Assembly (NCBI GenBank): GCA_030447245.1
Contig: JAUJPG010000011.1
Span: forward strand, 1-64,000
Direction: 5' to 3'
Origin: Chloroflexota bacterium
GTDB taxonomy: Bacteria > Chloroflexota > UBA6077 > JACCZL01
DNA: 64,000 nucleotides
Position 1 is the first letter of the stretch. Each line of letters starts with the position of its first letter. The position numbers and the translations under genes are program-made. Below, one piece after another: positions 53,803-62,970 of this stretch. The notes under the pieces were generated by a model. It had not been told where the DNA came from. It ran no database searches and saw only the letters and a program-made list of their open reading frames with translations.

Positions 53803-55065
53803 ATGTTCGAGAAGACGATCATGGACAATGGGCTGCGGGTGGTGAGCAGCTCGATGCCGCACACGCGCTCGGTGAGCGTGGCGTTCTTCGTCGGGGCCGG
53901 CTCGCGCTACGAGACTGACGAGATTGCAGGCGTCTCGCATTTCCTCGAGCACATGCTCTTCAAAGGGACCGAGCGGCGGCCGACCGCCCAGGAGATCGCC
54001 GAGGAGATCGAGGGCGTCGGCGGCGTCATGAACGCCGCGACCGACAAGGAGCTGACGGTCTACTGGGCCAAGGTCGGTCACCAGCACTTTGCCCGTTGCC
54101 TGGACGTGCTGTCGGACGCGCTGCTCCATTCGCTACTCCAGCCCGAGGAGATCGAAAAAGAGCGGCAGGTTATCATCGAGGAGCTGGCCCAGACCGAGGA
54201 TAGCCCGGGTGACCTGGCCGGCCTGTTGATCGACGAGATTATCTGGCCGAATCAGCCACTCGGCCGTGACATCGGCGGCTCAAGGCAATCGGTGAGCCGC
54301 ATTGATCGCGACGACATCCGTGGCTACGTCGCGCGCCAGTACGTCCCCGAGAACACGGTCCTGGCCGTCGCAGGCAACGTCGACCACGCAACCGTGGTCG
54401 AGCACGCCCGCGGTCACCTGGGCACCTGGGAGCGCGCGCCATTCAACCGCTTGTACCCGGCGGTCAACGGCGAGCATGCCCCGCGCGTGGCGCTCAAGTC
54501 CAAGAAGACGGAACAGGCTCAGGTGTGCCTCGGTGTGCCGGGGCTGTCCAGTACCCACCCCGACCGCTACGCGCTCGACGTCCTGAACACCGTTCTCGGC
54601 GAAGGGATGTCGTCGCGGCTGTTCCTGGAGATCCGCGAGAAGCTGGCCCTGTGCTACGACGTTCACTCCTATGCCAGCCACTTTCTCGACACCGGCTCGG
54701 TCGTCATCGGCGTCGGCGTCGATCCGAAGCGCGTCGAGCCGACGGTCAAGGCGATCCTGAGCGAGTTGACACGCCTCAACGGGGGCGTGCCGGAGCCGGA
54801 GCTGCGCAAGGCGAAGGAGTTCATCAAGGGTCGCACCCAGCTGCGGATGGAGGACACCCGGGCGGTGTCTTCCTGGCTCGGCGGCCAGGAGCTGTTGCGC
54901 GGCGAGATCCTGACCGTCGACGAGATCCTGGACGCTATCGAGCGGGTGACCGCCGACGATCTGCTCCGTCTCTCGCGCGACCTGTTCACGCCCGAGCGGA
55001 TGCACCTGGCGGTCGTCGGCCCTTACAAGAGCGAGCGGCGTTTCACCAGGATGCTCCCGCGCTAA
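53803..55065 (+). CDS. M16 family zinc metallopeptidase
   Basis: 420 residues. The inverted zinc motif HFLEH gives His46, Glu49 and His50, with the distal zinc Glu expected in EEIEKERQVIIEE. The C-terminal LuxS/MPP-like half is complete (VLGEGMSSRLFLEIREKLAL). Processing-peptidase-like enzymes of this kind degrade or trim peptides; no signal peptide is seen, so it is probably cytoplasmic. ATG at 53803 is chosen; a GTG at 53788 beside GGGGGAGG is an alternative. Usually paired with a second M16 gene, not present here. Confidence 0.9.
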   Translation: MFEKTIMDNGLRVVSSSMPHTRSVSVAFFVGAGSRYETDEIAGVSHFLEHMLFKGTERRPTAQEIAEEIEGVGGVMNAATDKELTVYWAKVGHQHFARCLDVLSDALLHSLLQPEEIEKERQVIIEELAQTEDSPGDLAGLLIDEIIWPNQPLGRDIGGSRQSVSRIDRDDIRGYVARQYVPENTVLAVAGNVDHATVVEHARGHLGTWERAPFNRLYPAVNGEHAPRVALKSKKTEQAQVCLGVPGLSSTHPDRYALDVLNTVLGEGMSSRLFLEIREKLALCYDVHSYASHFLDTGSVVIGVGVDPKRVEPTVKAILSELTRLNGGVPEPELRKAKEFIKGRTQLRMEDTRAVSSWLGGQELLRGEILTVDEILDAIERVTADDLLRLSRDLFTPERMHLAVVGPYKSERRFTRMLPR

Positions 55066-55141
55066 TCGCATGGCGCCGTGCTGCGAGTCCTTTCCCGGCC
55101 GTGGTGCGATTTCAGGCCGGCGCTGATGGCGACCTGGCCCG

Positions 55142-55993
55142 TCAGCGCCGGCCTGGAGACGTGCCTCCGCGCTTCTGGCAGCGCGGGCAGAACCAGGTGC
55201 CACGCTGCGCTATCACTATCCGCTGGATCGGGCGGCCGCAACGTAGGCAGGGAAGGCCGGTCCGTCCGTAAGCACGGAGGTGCTGCTGGTTCTCGCCGCG
55301 TGCGCCGGTTTCGTCGACGTAGCCGGCGAAGGTTGTCCCGCGACGCTCGATCGCTGCTTCGAGGATCCCTCGGGCGGCATGGAGTAGGCGGACTCGCTCC
55401 GGTGGCGTCAGGCTGTCGGCCGCCCGCTCCGGGTGCAGGCGCGCTTCCCAGAGGATTTCGTCGGCATAGATGTTGCCGATGCCGGCCAGGAAGCGCTGGT
55501 TCAGCAAGAGCGACTTGAGCCGGCCGCGTCGCCCGCGGATGTGCGCGGTCAGGCGACGGGCGGTAAGGTCGGCGAGCGGCTCGAGGCCCAGGCGGTCGCT
55601 CAAGAAGGCGTCGAGCCTGGCGCGGCTCTCGAAGAGGTAGACTCGCCCGAACTTGCGCGGGTCGACGAAATGAAGCTCGGCGCCCCCCTCGAATCGGAGG
55701 GCGAAGTGGGTGTGCGGTGCCGGCGCGTCGCCAGCCTCGTGGAGCAGCAGATTGCCGCTCATCTTGCGGTGGACGACCAGCCAGCAATCGCCCTCGAGCC
55801 CCATCAGCAGGTACTTGCCACGGCGGTCGACGGTCTGGACGGTGCGCCCGCGCACCGTCGCTTCGAGGTGCTCTGGAGCGGCGTTGGGCAGCATGGGTGG
55901 CCAATCCATCGCCCCGGCCGCGGCGACTCTGCTGCCGAGGATGCGTGCGCGCAGCCCCCGCGCGGTAATTTCGACCTCAGGGAGCTCAGGCAC
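55142..55993 (-). CDS. mutM: Formamidopyrimidine-DNA glycosylase, copy B
   Basis: 283 residues; excises oxidised purines such as 8-oxoguanine. The catalytic N terminus is PELPEVE after the GTG start codon, so Pro2 and Glu3 are intact. The beta-lyase lysine region RRGKYLLMG, the H2TH motif (LLLNQRFLAGIGNIYADEIL) and the C-terminal zinc finger (CLRCGRP, then CPRC) are all present. GTG at 55993 overlaps the stop of the upstream mutM copy by 8 nt. Last gene of the thiL-to-mutM operon. Confidence 0.93.
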   Translation of the reverse strand: MPELPEVEITARGLRARILGSRVAAAGAMDWPPMLPNAAPEHLEATVRGRTVQTVDRRGKYLLMGLEGDCWLVVHRKMSGNLLLHEAGDAPAPHTHFALRFEGGAELHFVDPRKFGRVYLFESRARLDAFLSDRLGLEPLADLTARRLTAHIRGRRGRLKSLLLNQRFLAGIGNIYADEILWEARLHPERAADSLTPPERVRLLHAARGILEAAIERRGTTFAGYVDETGARGENQQHLRAYGRTGLPCLRCGRPIQRIVIAQRGTWFCPRCQKRGGTSPGRR

Positions 55994-56873
55994 TGGGGGA
56001 GCGACGGGCGACAGGGGCCGCCTGGCAGGTTGGGCAGGTGTACGTGCCCCTGCCGGCAAACCGGGTCTTGACGATCGTGGTCCCGCACCTGGGGCATGGA
56101 GTGCCGGCCCGGCCATGGACCTTCGGGAAGTCGCATCCTGACGCGGCGATCCCATTCAGGATCCTGGCGACTCCGTACTGGACCGCGAACTCCAGGACCG
56201 AACGGATCGCCCGGTGGAGCCGATCCAGCCCGGCCCGATCGATCTCGCCCGCCAGGGTGTCGGGGCGTAGCCTGGCGACGAAGATGATCTCGTCGGCGTA
56301 GATGTTGCCCACGCCGCCGATGACGCTCTGGTCGAGCAGCAGCGGCTTCAGCAACGCGCGCGGCCGGCGCGCCAGCCTTCCGGCCAGCACGTCAACAGTG
56401 AACGCTGGATCAAGAGGCTCTGGCCCGAGGCGGGCCCTGTCCAACAGCGGCTCCACGTCGGACGGCGGCATACACCAGACCCGACCGAACTGCCGAATGT
56501 CGGTCAGGTACAGCGTGCTCGCGTCATCAAGCGTGAAGATCATGTGCGTCGACTTGTGCGGGAGGGGGGCCCCCCACGCGGGAACCGGGTGACCTCCCTG
56601 GGCCAGCGTAGAGCCCGTGGCGTCGCGGTGGACCAACTGACCGGCCAGCCGCAGGTGGAACACAAGCGTTGCGTTCTGGCTCAACTCGACGATCAGGAAC
56701 TTGGCCCGACGCCGGAGCTGGAGCACGGTCCGTTCGACGAGCGCCTCCGGCCCCCCACCGTCCGCCGCGACGAAGATCTTGGGCAGGCGCAGGTCAACGC
56801 CGACAATCGTGCGGCCCGGCAGACTGCGCGCCAACTCGGAGCGCAGCGTCTCGACCTCGGGTAGCTCAGGCAT
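55986..56873 (-). CDS. mutM: Formamidopyrimidine-DNA glycosylase, copy A
   Basis: 295 residues with intact catalytic MPELPEVE, RRAKFLIVEL, H2TH LLLDQSVIGGVGNIYADEI and zinc finger CPRCGTT/CPTCQ. It differs clearly from copy B in the intervening sequence, so this is a diverged paralog rather than a recent duplicate. Both copies look functional; they may divide substrates between them (8-oxoG, formamidopyrimidine, Nei-like lesions). Sits between polA (54 nt upstream) and copy B (8-nt overlap). Confidence 0.93.
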   Translation of the reverse strand: MPELPEVETLRSELARSLPGRTIVGVDLRLPKIFVAADGGGPEALVERTVLQLRRRAKFLIVELSQNATLVFHLRLAGQLVHRDATGSTLAQGGHPVPAWGAPLPHKSTHMIFTLDDASTLYLTDIRQFGRVWCMPPSDVEPLLDRARLGPEPLDPAFTVDVLAGRLARRPRALLKPLLLDQSVIGGVGNIYADEIIFVARLRPDTLAGEIDRAGLDRLHRAIRSVLEFAVQYGVARILNGIAASGCDFPKVHGRAGTPCPRCGTTIVKTRFAGRGTYTCPTCQAAPVARRSPSA

Positions 56874-56927
56874 CGCGGGGGGTGTGGCGAATGGCGAACG
56901 AGCAACGGGGAGCTAGCGGAAGGGTTC

Positions 56928-59726
56928 TCATCCAGTCGTCTTCGGTGCTAGAGGCTGCAGCTCCTCCCAGTTGTCGCCGGCCTTGAACTCGACCTTCAAG
57001 GGGACGGAGAGCTCGGTTGCGCTCTCCATGAGTGGTCGAACCGCTTCGGCGAACCGCCCCACGTCTGCGCGAGGGACTTCGAAGACCAACTCGTCGTGGA
57101 CCTGTAGCTCCATCAGGGGACCGGGCGGCTGCTCGTCGAGCCAGTGCTGGACGCGGATCATCGCGACCTTGACGATATCGCTGGCGGTGCCCTGAATCGG
57201 ATGATTGATCGCCATGCGCTGCCCCGCGGCTCGCACCGCACGGACCCCGCTTTTCAGCTCGGGAATGTAGCGGCGCCGGCCGAGCAACGTCGTGACGTAG
57301 CCGCGCTCCTCAGCCTCGCGCAGGATCTCGTCCTGGTACGCCCTGATCGTCGCGAAGCGTTCGAAGTAGCCACGGATGAACGCACCGGCTTGCTCGGGTG
57401 GTAGCCCGCTCTGCTGCGACAGTCCGAACTCGGTCATCCCGTACAGCACGCCGAAGTTCACGATCTTGGCCAGCCGTCGCATGTCCGGGGTGACCTGTTC
57501 GATCGGCACGTCGAGGACTTCGGCCGCGGTCGCCGCGTGGATGTCCCGCTCAGCCCCGAACGCCTCGACGAGTGTCGGGTCGCGGGTGACGTGGGCCAAT
57601 ATCCGCAGCTCGATCTGGCTGTAGTCGGCACTCAGCAGGCATCGGCCTTCGGTCGCCGCGAACGCGCGGCGGACCCGCTTGCCCAGCTCGGTCCGGATTG
57701 GGATGTTCTGGAGGTTCGGGTCCGATGACGAGAGCCGCCCGGTTGACGCGACCGTCTGGTTGAACGAGGTGTGGACGCGGCCGGTCTCCGGGTTCACCAG
57801 GAGAGGCAGCGCGTCGACGTAGGTCGACTTGAGCTTCTGGAGCTGGCGCTGCTCCAGGATCAGCCCCACGATGGGGTGAGCGCCGCGCAACTCCTCGAGC
57901 ACGTCGGCGCCGGTCGAGGCCTGGCCGGTTCGGGTGCGGCGAGAGCCCGGCAACTTCAGCTCCTCGTAGAGGACCTTGCCGAGTTGCTGGGGCGAGCCGA
58001 TGTTGAAGCGGTGACCGACCTGCGCGTAGATCTCCGCCTCGAGCTCGCCCAGTCGCCTTGCCAACTCGCCGCTCAAGGCATTCAGGTACGCGCTATCGAC
58101 GGCGATTCCGTTACGCTCGATCCGCGCCAAGACCGGCACCAACGGTAGCTCGATGTCGCGGAACAACTCGTCCAATCCGGCCTGCTGAAGCTCAGCTTCA
58201 AGGATCGGGACCAGTCGGCAGACCGCGGCGCCCTCGTTGCAGGCGTAGGCGGCGACCTGCTCTATCGACAGCCGGTCCATCGTCGTGGCGGATTTGCCGG
58301 TTCCAAGCAAGGTGCTACCAGCGGGCAGCTCGAGCTGGAGTTTGGACCAGGCAAGATCGCGCAGTGCGAGTGCTCGCTGGGAGCTTTCCAGCAGGTAGGC
58401 GGCGATCATCGTGTCGAAGCCCAGCCCGCGCACCTCGATGCCGTGTCGGGCCAGGACGATCTCGTGGAACTTCGCGTTGTGCGCCCAGGTGACGAGGCCG
58501 CGGTCCTCCAGCACCGGCCCGAGCGCCGCGCGGACGGTCACCCAGTCTAGCTGGTCGCCGTCGACATGGCCGACCGGAACGTAGAACGCTTCCTCGGCGC
58601 TCAGTGCCAGGCCGAGCCCGACGACGTCGGCGCGCATCGCCACCGCGCCGGTCGTCTGGACGTTCAGCGCCACACGGGCGGCCCCCCGCACCCGCGCGGC
58701 AATGTCCTCTAACTCCCGGGCGTCGCGGATGACGCGGTGGGCGGCGGCCACCCGGGTCGGTTCGTCCAGCTTGTTGTCGCCCCCGCCGAACATGTCAAGC
58801 TGGCCATCTCCGGAGCCGTCATTCCGCCCGCTTCCGGTCGCGGTGGTGCCCATGGACTTGCCGATCGTGTCGATCAGGCTGCGGAACCCGAGCTCGTGGA
58901 AGAGGGCGACGACGCGCTCGCGCTCGAAGCTGCGCAGCTCGGCGGCGTTCAGGTCGAGCGTGACCGGCAGGTCGCGGACGATCGTGGCCAGATCCTTGGC
59001 CATCATCACCTGGTCACGCAGCGGCGCGAGCAGGGCACGCTGCTTGGCGGGCACCTGGTCAAGATGCTCGTAGAGGTTCTCGACGGTCCCGTGAGTCGCC
59101 AGGAGCTTCGAGGCGGTCTTGTCGCCGATGCCCGGCACGCCGGGAATGTTGTCGGATGTATCGCCGCGCAAGGCCTTGAAGTCGGGGATCTGCTTCGGCT
59201 CGAGCCCGTACCGTTCGCGGACGGCCTGCTCGTCGTAGAGCAGCGTGTCGGAGAAACCGCGGCGCGAGGTGAGCACCCGCACGTGCGGTCCGACAAGCTG
59301 GAGGGCATCCATGTCACCGGTCAAGATGACGCTGTCAACGCCGCTGTCCTCGGCCTGGCAGGCGAGCGCGCCGAGCAGGTCGTCGGCCTCGTAACCATCG
59401 AGCCTGAAGACGGGGATGTTCATGGCATCGAGCAGGCGGTAGACGTGGCGAAATTGTGGCCGCAACCCGTCCGGCTGGGGTCCGCGGGTGGCCTTGTACG
59501 CATCGTAGTTCGCGCTACGGAAGGTCTGGGCCGAGGTATCGAAGGCCGCGACAACGTAACGCGGGTTCAACTCGCGCCAGGCCTTGAACAGCATCGTCGT
59601 GAAACCGTAGACCGCGTTGACCAGCTCGCCCTTCGGGCTGGTGAACGGGGGCAGGGCGTGGTACCCGCGGAAGACCAGCGCATGGCCGTCGATGATGACG
59701 ATAGTGTCGCTTAGCGTCTCACTCAT
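56928..59726 (-). CDS. polA: DNA polymerase I, proofreading site degenerate
   Basis: 932 residues. The 5'-3' exonuclease domain (residues 1-300) is intact (AAFDTSAQTFR, DGYEADDLLGALA, LRGDTSDNIPGVPGIG). The 3'-5' exonuclease domain is present as a fold but has lost its acidic residues: DxE is Asn355/Gln357 (LNVQTTG), NxxxD is NAKFH, and YxxxD is YACNE. The polymerase domain is intact: motif A LSADYSQIELRIL, motif B RRLAKIVNFGVLYG, motif C QVHDELVFEV. Works in lagging-strand maturation and repair. Overlaps the upstream rimI by 8 nt. Confidence 0.96.
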   Translation of the reverse strand: MSETLSDTIVIIDGHALVFRGYHALPPFTSPKGELVNAVYGFTTMLFKAWRELNPRYVVAAFDTSAQTFRSANYDAYKATRGPQPDGLRPQFRHVYRLLDAMNIPVFRLDGYEADDLLGALACQAEDSGVDSVILTGDMDALQLVGPHVRVLTSRRGFSDTLLYDEQAVRERYGLEPKQIPDFKALRGDTSDNIPGVPGIGDKTASKLLATHGTVENLYEHLDQVPAKQRALLAPLRDQVMMAKDLATIVRDLPVTLDLNAAELRSFERERVVALFHELGFRSLIDTIGKSMGTTATGSGRNDGSGDGQLDMFGGGDNKLDEPTRVAAAHRVIRDARELEDIAARVRGAARVALNVQTTGAVAMRADVVGLGLALSAEEAFYVPVGHVDGDQLDWVTVRAALGPVLEDRGLVTWAHNAKFHEIVLARHGIEVRGLGFDTMIAAYLLESSQRALALRDLAWSKLQLELPAGSTLLGTGKSATTMDRLSIEQVAAYACNEGAAVCRLVPILEAELQQAGLDELFRDIELPLVPVLARIERNGIAVDSAYLNALSGELARRLGELEAEIYAQVGHRFNIGSPQQLGKVLYEELKLPGSRRTRTGQASTGADVLEELRGAHPIVGLILEQRQLQKLKSTYVDALPLLVNPETGRVHTSFNQTVASTGRLSSSDPNLQNIPIRTELGKRVRRAFAATEGRCLLSADYSQIELRILAHVTRDPTLVEAFGAERDIHAATAAEVLDVPIEQVTPDMRRLAKIVNFGVLYGMTEFGLSQQSGLPPEQAGAFIRGYFERFATIRAYQDEILREAEERGYVTTLLGRRRYIPELKSGVRAVRAAGQRMAINHPIQGTASDIVKVAMIRVQHWLDEQPPGPLMELQVHDELVFEVPRADVGRFAEAVRPLMESATELSVPLKVEFKAGDNWEELQPLAPKTTG

Positions 59727-60414
59727 GTTCCTCCAACTTGCGGGCGAGGATCTCGCGATTCGCCCGCAGCGCCCGTTGGAACGTCTCGGAGTCGATGGGG
59801 TCGGTCCACATCACCAGGGCGTCCTCACCATTGTCGCTGTAGTAGCGCGGCCGGCGTCCCATCTCCTTGAAGGTGTACTTGCGGTACAACGCCTGGGCGA
59901 CGTGGTTGGTCACCCGGACCTCAAGCGTCAGCTTGCGGGCACCGATCTGCTTGGCCCGGTCCAGCAGGCCGAGCAAGAGCAGCTCGCCGATGCCGTGGCC
60001 CTGGTATTCTGGATCCACCGCGATCGTCGTGACGTGGGCTTCGTCAGTCATCAGCCACAGGCCGGCGTACCCGGCGATGCGCGGCAGTTGAGCTTCGATT
60101 GCCGTCGATGGCTCATCTTCGGTCGGGCCACGGAAGAGGCGCGCCAGTCTGCCGAGCAGACCGTCGTCTCCGCTGATTGAGGTGGGCGACGCCGATGACG
60201 CCGCCACCGCGGTGACCGGGGCCAGTGTGCCGCTCTCGACGCCATTCGGGCTCTGTTCATCGACCCGACGGACTACGAAGTAGTGCGCCATTCGGTTCGA
60301 CTGGATCTCCTTGCGGTAGGCGTTCGACGGCCATGGCTGGGTGAAGCAGCGTCGCTCAATCGTCCCGACGGCCGGGATGTGCTCTATCCGCATGGGCTCG
60401 ACTCTGAACCGCAT
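59719..60414 (-). CDS. rimI: RimI-like ribosomal-protein-alanine N-acetyltransferase
   Basis: 231 residues, longer than the usual 150 or so. GNAT motifs: VTTIAVDPEYQGHGIGELLL (acetyl-CoA loop) and EVRVTNHVAQALYRKYTFKE. The extra length is a low-complexity insert at about residues 55-105 between the N-terminal strands and the core, and a helical tail. RimI acetylates the N-terminal alanine of ribosomal protein S18 and is often encoded with tsaB, as here. ATG 60414; the tsaB stop lies 5 nt before it. Confidence 0.9.
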   Translation of the reverse strand: MRFRVEPMRIEHIPAVGTIERRCFTQPWPSNAYRKEIQSNRMAHYFVVRRVDEQSPNGVESGTLAPVTAVAASSASPTSISGDDGLLGRLARLFRGPTEDEPSTAIEAQLPRIAGYAGLWLMTDEAHVTTIAVDPEYQGHGIGELLLLGLLDRAKQIGARKLTLEVRVTNHVAQALYRKYTFKEMGRRPRYYSDNGEDALVMWTDPIDSETFQRALRANREILARKLEEHE

Positions 60415-60419
60415 CGCTC

Positions 60420-61133
60420 CTAGCCCTCAGCCCGGCGTACCGCGTGGGGGAGGACGGACGATGGAAGATAGATCGGCTCGCCATCGTCCGCCCCTGGTGT
60501 CACGCCGCGCTGCCAGGCTCGCCAGGCCAGCTCGGCGAGCACTGCCGGCCGGCGTACCGAGGCTGACGGCGGCGCCACCCAGACGCGCTCGCCAAGGTCG
60601 GCCAGGCGCCCGCGGACCTCGTCGCCGAATTCCCCGCTGATCGCACACCGTTCACCCTCGAACCGCTCGTCGGCTAAGCGTAGCAGGCCTCCAAGGTCTA
60701 CCCCCACTACCTCTTCCGCACGCGTCCAGGACTCGTCGTCGCGCCGGTACACGGCCGTGGCAAAGCGGCCGCGGCCGGCGTCAAGAACCGCGCGGACCGG
60801 CCACCGGCAGGCCGGCAGCCCGGCGGCCTGCACGTCGAGCGACCCTATTCCGTAGAGCGGGCTGCCGAGTGCGAACGCCAGTCCGCGCGCCGCGGCCAGT
60901 CCGACGCGCAGCCCGGTGAAGGAGCCTGGGCCACGCGCGGCAGCCACCACCGTCACCCCGCTCGGTGCACACCCGAGTTGGTCGAGCAGGCATCGAACCG
61001 CCGGCATGAGTTGGCGGGCATGGTTCCGGCCAGCGGTCCAGAGTAGCTCGGCACGAACCTGCCCGTCGTAGACGGCCACACCGGCTTGCGTCGTCGAGGT
61101 GTCGATCGCCAGCAGCAACCCGGGTTTATCCAT
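60420..61133 (-). CDS. tsaB: tRNA threonylcarbamoyladenosine biosynthesis protein TsaB
   Basis: 237 residues. ASKHA-fold scaffold partner of TsaD in making t6A37 of ANN-decoding tRNAs. N-terminal LLAIDTSTTQAGVAVYDG, NHARQLMPAV and the conserved GPGSFTGLRVGLAAARGLA are all present. Overlaps the tsaE stop by 8 nt and leads into rimI. TsaD and TsaC are not in the window. Confidence 0.93.
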   Translation of the reverse strand: MDKPGLLLAIDTSTTQAGVAVYDGQVRAELLWTAGRNHARQLMPAVRCLLDQLGCAPSGVTVVAAARGPGSFTGLRVGLAAARGLAFALGSPLYGIGSLDVQAAGLPACRWPVRAVLDAGRGRFATAVYRRDDESWTRAEEVVGVDLGGLLRLADERFEGERCAISGEFGDEVRGRLADLGERVWVAPPSASVRRPAVLAELAWRAWQRGVTPGADDGEPIYLPSSVLPHAVRRAEG

Positions 61134-61617
61134 GCGTGTCGCCTGGCCCGTCGTGGGCCCCCGCGTCGCGCGCCGCGGCAGCCAGGTGGTTGCTCGGGGT
61201 TGCGATGTCGATCGTACGCGTCGTCTCGTCCACGGGTGTCAAGCGGAGCTCGGTGGACCGGGCGCGTAGCTCGGCCGGCAGTAGGCCAGGCCACTCGACC
61301 GCGCCGATGGCGTCCCCCCCGAGTTCTTCCTCCAGTTGGGCCAGGGTTTCCGGATCGAGCCGCTGCTCGACCCGATAGAGGTCCACGTGAACCAGACGCA
61401 AGCGACCGTAATGCTCGTTGATCATGATGAAGGATGGGCTGCTGACGTACTCCGTCACATCCAGTCCGAGGGCCAGTCCCTGGACGAGTACGGTCTTGCC
61501 CGAGCCGAACGGCCCATCCAGCAGCAAGATGTCCCCCGCCTGGGCTGCCCGCCCGAGCGCGACCCCGAACTCACGGGTCTGGTCGGGCGTCGTCGACGTC
61601 GTCCGCAGACGATGCAC
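61126..61617 (-). CDS. tsaE: tRNA threonylcarbamoyladenosine biosynthesis ATPase TsaE
   Basis: 163 residues. P-loop DGPFGSGKTVLVQGLA, a TsaE-specific SSPSFIMINEHYG region and the HVDLYR motif are intact; later IGAVEWPGLLP is also characteristic. ATP hydrolysis by TsaE drives the TsaB-TsaD cycle. The frame extends upstream into thiL, but GTG at 61617, 2 nt after the thiL stop, gives the normal length. Confidence 0.93.
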   Translation of the reverse strand: MHRLRTTSTTPDQTREFGVALGRAAQAGDILLLDGPFGSGKTVLVQGLALGLDVTEYVSSPSFIMINEHYGRLRLVHVDLYRVEQRLDPETLAQLEEELGGDAIGAVEWPGLLPAELRARSTELRLTPVDETTRTIDIATPSNHLAAAARDAGAHDGPGDTHG

Positions 61618-61619
61618 GC

Positions 61620-62750
61620 TCAGCGCCCCTCGGTTGGCGCAAAGTGATCCCACGAGATTGGCTCGGCCTCGACGGGCCGGCCCGAGCAGTCGAGCAGTCT
61701 TACTCCAGTGGCGGGCTCGGCTGTCAGGTCGCCCACGATGGTAAGCGGAGAGAGACCACGGTCGACCAGCACCGCCGACGCGTGTTCGACGACCGGCTGA
61801 GGAGCGGCGATCAAGAGTTCGTAGTCTTCCCCGCCGGCGAGCGCGAGGTCGCGCGCGCGCACTCGGAATCGTCTTGCCAGCGCGCGGTCCACCGGCACGA
61901 GGTCTCGGCGAAGCGCGACACCGACGCCTGACGCACGCGCCAGCTTCGCAGCGTCCCCGAGCAGTCCGTCGCTGAGGTCCATGCCGCATCGCGCGCCGAC
62001 ATGGGCGAGCACGAGGCCCTCAGCCACTCTCGGACACGGGCGTCGGTGGCGCGCGATCAATTGCTGCTCGTCAGGATCGTCGGTGTCGGTCAGGCCGCCT
62101 TCAAGGAGCTCCAACCCGCCCCGGGAGCCACCCAGGGTGCCAGTGACCGCCACCAGGTCGCCGGGTTGACCGGCCGCCCTACGCAAGCCCGGACCATCCA
62201 CCTCGCCGACGACGCTGATGCTGATGAACACCATCGCCGCCGCGACGGTGTCGCCCCCGACGATGGCCAGCTGGTACTCCGAGCAAAGCTCCTGCATGCC
62301 GAGGTAGAGGTCCTCGAGGTTGGTCACACGGCTCTTGCCCGGAACGCCGAGGGTGACGAACGCTCGTCGCGGCCGCCCGCCCATCGCGGCCACGTCGCTG
62401 ACGTTCTCAGCCATCGCCTTCCAGCCGAGGTCGCGCCAACCGGTCGTCGAGAGGCGGAAGTGGATACCTTCTACCAGGGCATCGGTGGTCAGCACCTCCC
62501 AGCGGCCCGGCGTCGGAAGCCAGGCGGCGGCGTCATCGCCGATCGCGATCTCGCCGTCGGATGGCGGCCACGCGGCCTTGCGCGGTGTGATCCCGAGCAC
62601 GCCGGCGAGCCGCTCGATCAGGGCGAACTCGCCGATGTCGGCGACGGAGGTGGTGTCGTCGCTCGCGGGCGATCGACCCGTGGGTAGGCCGCGTCGGCTG
62701 TCGAGCGACCCTTTCTCCCGGGGTGCCTTCCGCACTCGTCGGTCACGCAT
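61620..62750 (-). CDS. thiL: Thiamine-monophosphate kinase
   Basis: 376 residues. AIR-synthase-like fold with GEFALIERLA, the Mg/ATP-binding AIGDDAAAWLP and TTDALVEGIHF, plus AMGGRPRRAFVTLG and CGMDLSDGLLGDA. Phosphorylates thiamine monophosphate to the cofactor. A basic N-terminal extension of about 40 residues precedes the conserved start. ATG at 62750 has GAGG 5 nt upstream; a TACAAT box lies at 62784-62789. First gene of the seven-gene operon. Confidence 0.93.
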   Translation of the reverse strand: MRDRRVRKAPREKGSLDSRRGLPTGRSPASDDTTSVADIGEFALIERLAGVLGITPRKAAWPPSDGEIAIGDDAAAWLPTPGRWEVLTTDALVEGIHFRLSTTGWRDLGWKAMAENVSDVAAMGGRPRRAFVTLGVPGKSRVTNLEDLYLGMQELCSEYQLAIVGGDTVAAAMVFISISVVGEVDGPGLRRAAGQPGDLVAVTGTLGGSRGGLELLEGGLTDTDDPDEQQLIARHRRPCPRVAEGLVLAHVGARCGMDLSDGLLGDAAKLARASGVGVALRRDLVPVDRALARRFRVRARDLALAGGEDYELLIAAPQPVVEHASAVLVDRGLSPLTIVGDLTAEPATGVRLLDCSGRPVEAEPISWDHFAPTEGR

Positions 62751-62783
62751 CGAGGCCTCGCTTACCACGCGGGGTTCGAGATC

Positions 62784-62789
62784 ATTGTA
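62784..62789 (-). promoter_or_regulatory. -10 box for the thiL-tsaE-tsaB-rimI-polA-mutM operon
   Basis: TACAAT on the minus strand, 33 nt upstream of the thiL ATG. No good -35 element is seen. Divergent from the XRE-type gene. Confidence 0.4.
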
Positions 62790-62936
62790 GCGACGGCCGG
62801 TGGGGGAGCACGCCCGACCCGCGCAGGGAATGCGGAGCTCGAAGGGGCGCCGACGAGCGAGTTGTGCAGACGCGGTGTCGGCCTTGAGGTAGGCGCGACA
62901 AATTGGCCCGTGGTGTCGCAATCGGGTCGGCGATGC

Positions 62937-62942
62937 TATACT
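62937..62942 (+). promoter_or_regulatory. -10 box upstream of the XRE-type gene
   Basis: TATACT ending 28 nt before the ATG at 62971; GGAGGG at 62962-62966 provides a Shine-Dalgarno. The -35 region (near 62914) is a poor match. Confidence 0.4.
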
Positions 62943-62970
62943 CACCGCGACTGGTACACCTGGAGGGCTC

